A stretch of 64,000 nucleotides of DNA from Gemmatimonadota bacterium (GTDB taxonomy: Bacteria; Gemmatimonadota; Gemmatimonadetes; Longimicrobiales; Gaopeijiaceae). The stretch covers positions 62,001 through 126,000 of the forward strand of contig DQPL01000122.1 of assembly GCA_015664885.1 (NCBI GenBank), in the 5' to 3' direction. The number at the start of each line of letters is the position of its first letter. The stretch's first letter is position 1. The notes below the pieces were generated by a model. It was not told the origin of the DNA and did no database searches. It was given only the letters and a program-made list of their open reading frames with translations. Of the stretch, positions 63,247-64,000 are shown one piece after another. Position numbers and translations under genes: made by a program.

Positions 63247-64000
63247 CGAGCAACGCGCTCGAATCTCAGGGCCCGCCAGAACAGGCGCTGACATCTGAGT
63301 CAGAGCCCCAGGACCTCGTCTGGCTCGACGAACTCACTCCGAGTCAGATCGTCTCCGAGCTCGACAAGTACATCATCGGACAGGACGATGCCAAGAAGGC
63401 GGTCGCGATCGTGCTGCGGAATCGCTGGCGGCGGCAGCGTGTCGAGGAGGAGATGCGGCACGAGATCGCACCCAACAACCTCATCCTCATCGGCCCGACT
63501 GGCGTGGGGAAGACAGAAATCGCACGCCGCCTCGCAGGCCTTGCGGGGGCCCCATTCCTGAAGGTGGAGGCCTCCAAGTTCACCGAGGTAGGATATGTGG
63601 GTCGAGACGTCGAGTCGATGATCCGTGATCTGGTCGACATTTCCATCAACCTGGTGCGCGCGGATCGCGAGTACGAGGTGCAGGAAACCGCCGGTAAGCG
63701 TGCAGAGGAGCGCATTTTGGAGCTGCTGTTGCCCGTGTCGAATCCGGACCCGGAGCCGCCTACGGGTGATGAGCGGCCGCACATTTTCGTTGCGGGGCCG
63801 ACGGGCGTGGCCGAAGAACAGGAAGAGGGGGTGCTCGAACGTCGCCAACGCACCAGAGAGAAGCTGCGCAAGCTCCTCATAGACGGAAAACTCGAGGACC
63901 GCGAGATCGAGATCGAAGTGAGCCAGGCTCCGAACATCGAAGGCATGATGATCCCCGTGGGCGGTGGCGACGGGCTCGATCACAACTTCACCGAAATGTT
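63243..64000 (+). CDS. hslU: HslU (ClpY) ATPase, 5' part; runs off the window
   Basis: The first 252 residues of the AAA+ unfoldase that feeds HslV. After about 25 acidic residues comes [26 protein letters not shown], then Walker [17 protein letters not shown] and [20 protein letters not shown] with the pore motif GYVG. The intermediate I domain begins about residue 140 and contains a stretch ([12 protein letters not shown]) that I would not expect in short HslU forms. No stop occurs before the window end; Walker B is beyond it. ATG 63243 is coupled to hslV. Confidence 0.95.
   Translation, partial: MTSNALESQGPPEQALTSESEPQDLVWLDELTPSQIVSELDKYIIGQDDAKKAVAIVLRNRWRRQRVEEEMRHEIAPNNLILIGPTGVGKTEIARRLAGLAGAPFLKVEASKFTEVGYVGRDVESMIRDLVDISINLVRADREYEVQETAGKRAEERILELLLPVSNPDPEPPTGDERPHIFVAGPTGVAEEQEEGVLERRQRTREKLRKLLIDGKLEDREIEIEVSQAPNIEGMMIPVGGGDGLDHNFTEM

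Noticed and set aside
1-64000. tRNA, rRNA, CRISPR, IS or prophage elements
   Set aside because: I scanned the intergenic gaps for cloverleaf, spacer-repeat or transposase signatures and found none that I could support.

Overview
High-GC bacterial chromosome segment of about 64 kb with dense, often overlapping genes (many ATGA/GTGA stop-start junctions). The protein content points to Gemmatimonadota or a close relative: TonB-dependent receptors with carboxypeptidase-like plug extensions, a SprA-like giant outer-membrane protein, LptF/LptG, MacAB-TolC-type export genes under ECF sigma control, and the order aroC-aroK-topA-trmFO-xerC-hslV-hslU. The phylum is inferred from gene families; there is no rRNA in the window. 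I found no rRNA, tRNA, CRISPR array, IS element or prophage.

Layout. 0.4-6.6 kb: a co-directional unit of ECF sigma factor, membrane anti-sigma-like protein, small periplasmic helical protein, TolC-like channel, ABC ATPase, lipoprotein adaptor and ABC permease. 6.6-9.2 kb (minus): a second ECF sigma / zinc-finger anti-sigma pair followed by a two-PDZ periplasmic protein. 9.3-17.2 kb: CPBP protease, threonine synthase whose N-terminal codons are cut by an in-frame TAA, small membrane and secreted proteins, a TonB receptor and a frameshifted carboxypeptidase-regulatory-domain protein. 17.3-25.2 kb: proline peptidase, then the folate/methionine block: a stand-alone MTHFR-like protein, a homocysteine methyltransferase-MTHFR fusion and MetH. 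The metH leader carries a SAM-II-like aptamer core followed by an intrinsic terminator. 25.3-35 kb: DapF-like epimerase with both catalytic cysteines replaced by serine, LptG/LptF, and the SprA-like protein. 35-39 kb holds damaged genes: a comEA-like fragment joined to an aldolase fragment, and a sugar dehydrogenase broken by a 7-bp tandem duplication. 39.6-39.85 kb is a gene-free stretch that folds into a long bulged hairpin and ends in a terminator, a 6S-like RNA candidate. It precedes a large TonB receptor. 42.8-53.6 kb: TSUP transporter, ahcY with an ArsR-methyltransferase regulator, desaturase, AGCS symporter, BtpA-like protein, DNA polymerase IV, SOD, a LysM/LAS-peptidase protein and a flavin reductase. 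53.9-56 kb: glycosyltransferase, a truncated TMTC-type glycosyltransferase, a pilin with a -24/-12 (sigma-54) promoter, and a 27-codon prepilin remnant. 56.1-64 kb: the chorismate/topA/trmFO/xerC/hslVU operon, with hslU running off the end.

How it fits together. Three loci serve one-carbon and methyl metabolism: MTHFRs supply methyl-THF, MetH and the BHMT-like domain remethylate homocysteine, and AhcY removes SAH. Two separate control devices appear to read SAM or SAH: the metH leader RNA and the ArsR-methyltransferase protein next to ahcY. A second theme is gene decay: at least six loci in the window are interrupted by a nonsense codon, frameshift, duplication or deletion junction. Whether these are real or assembly errors needs read-level checking.
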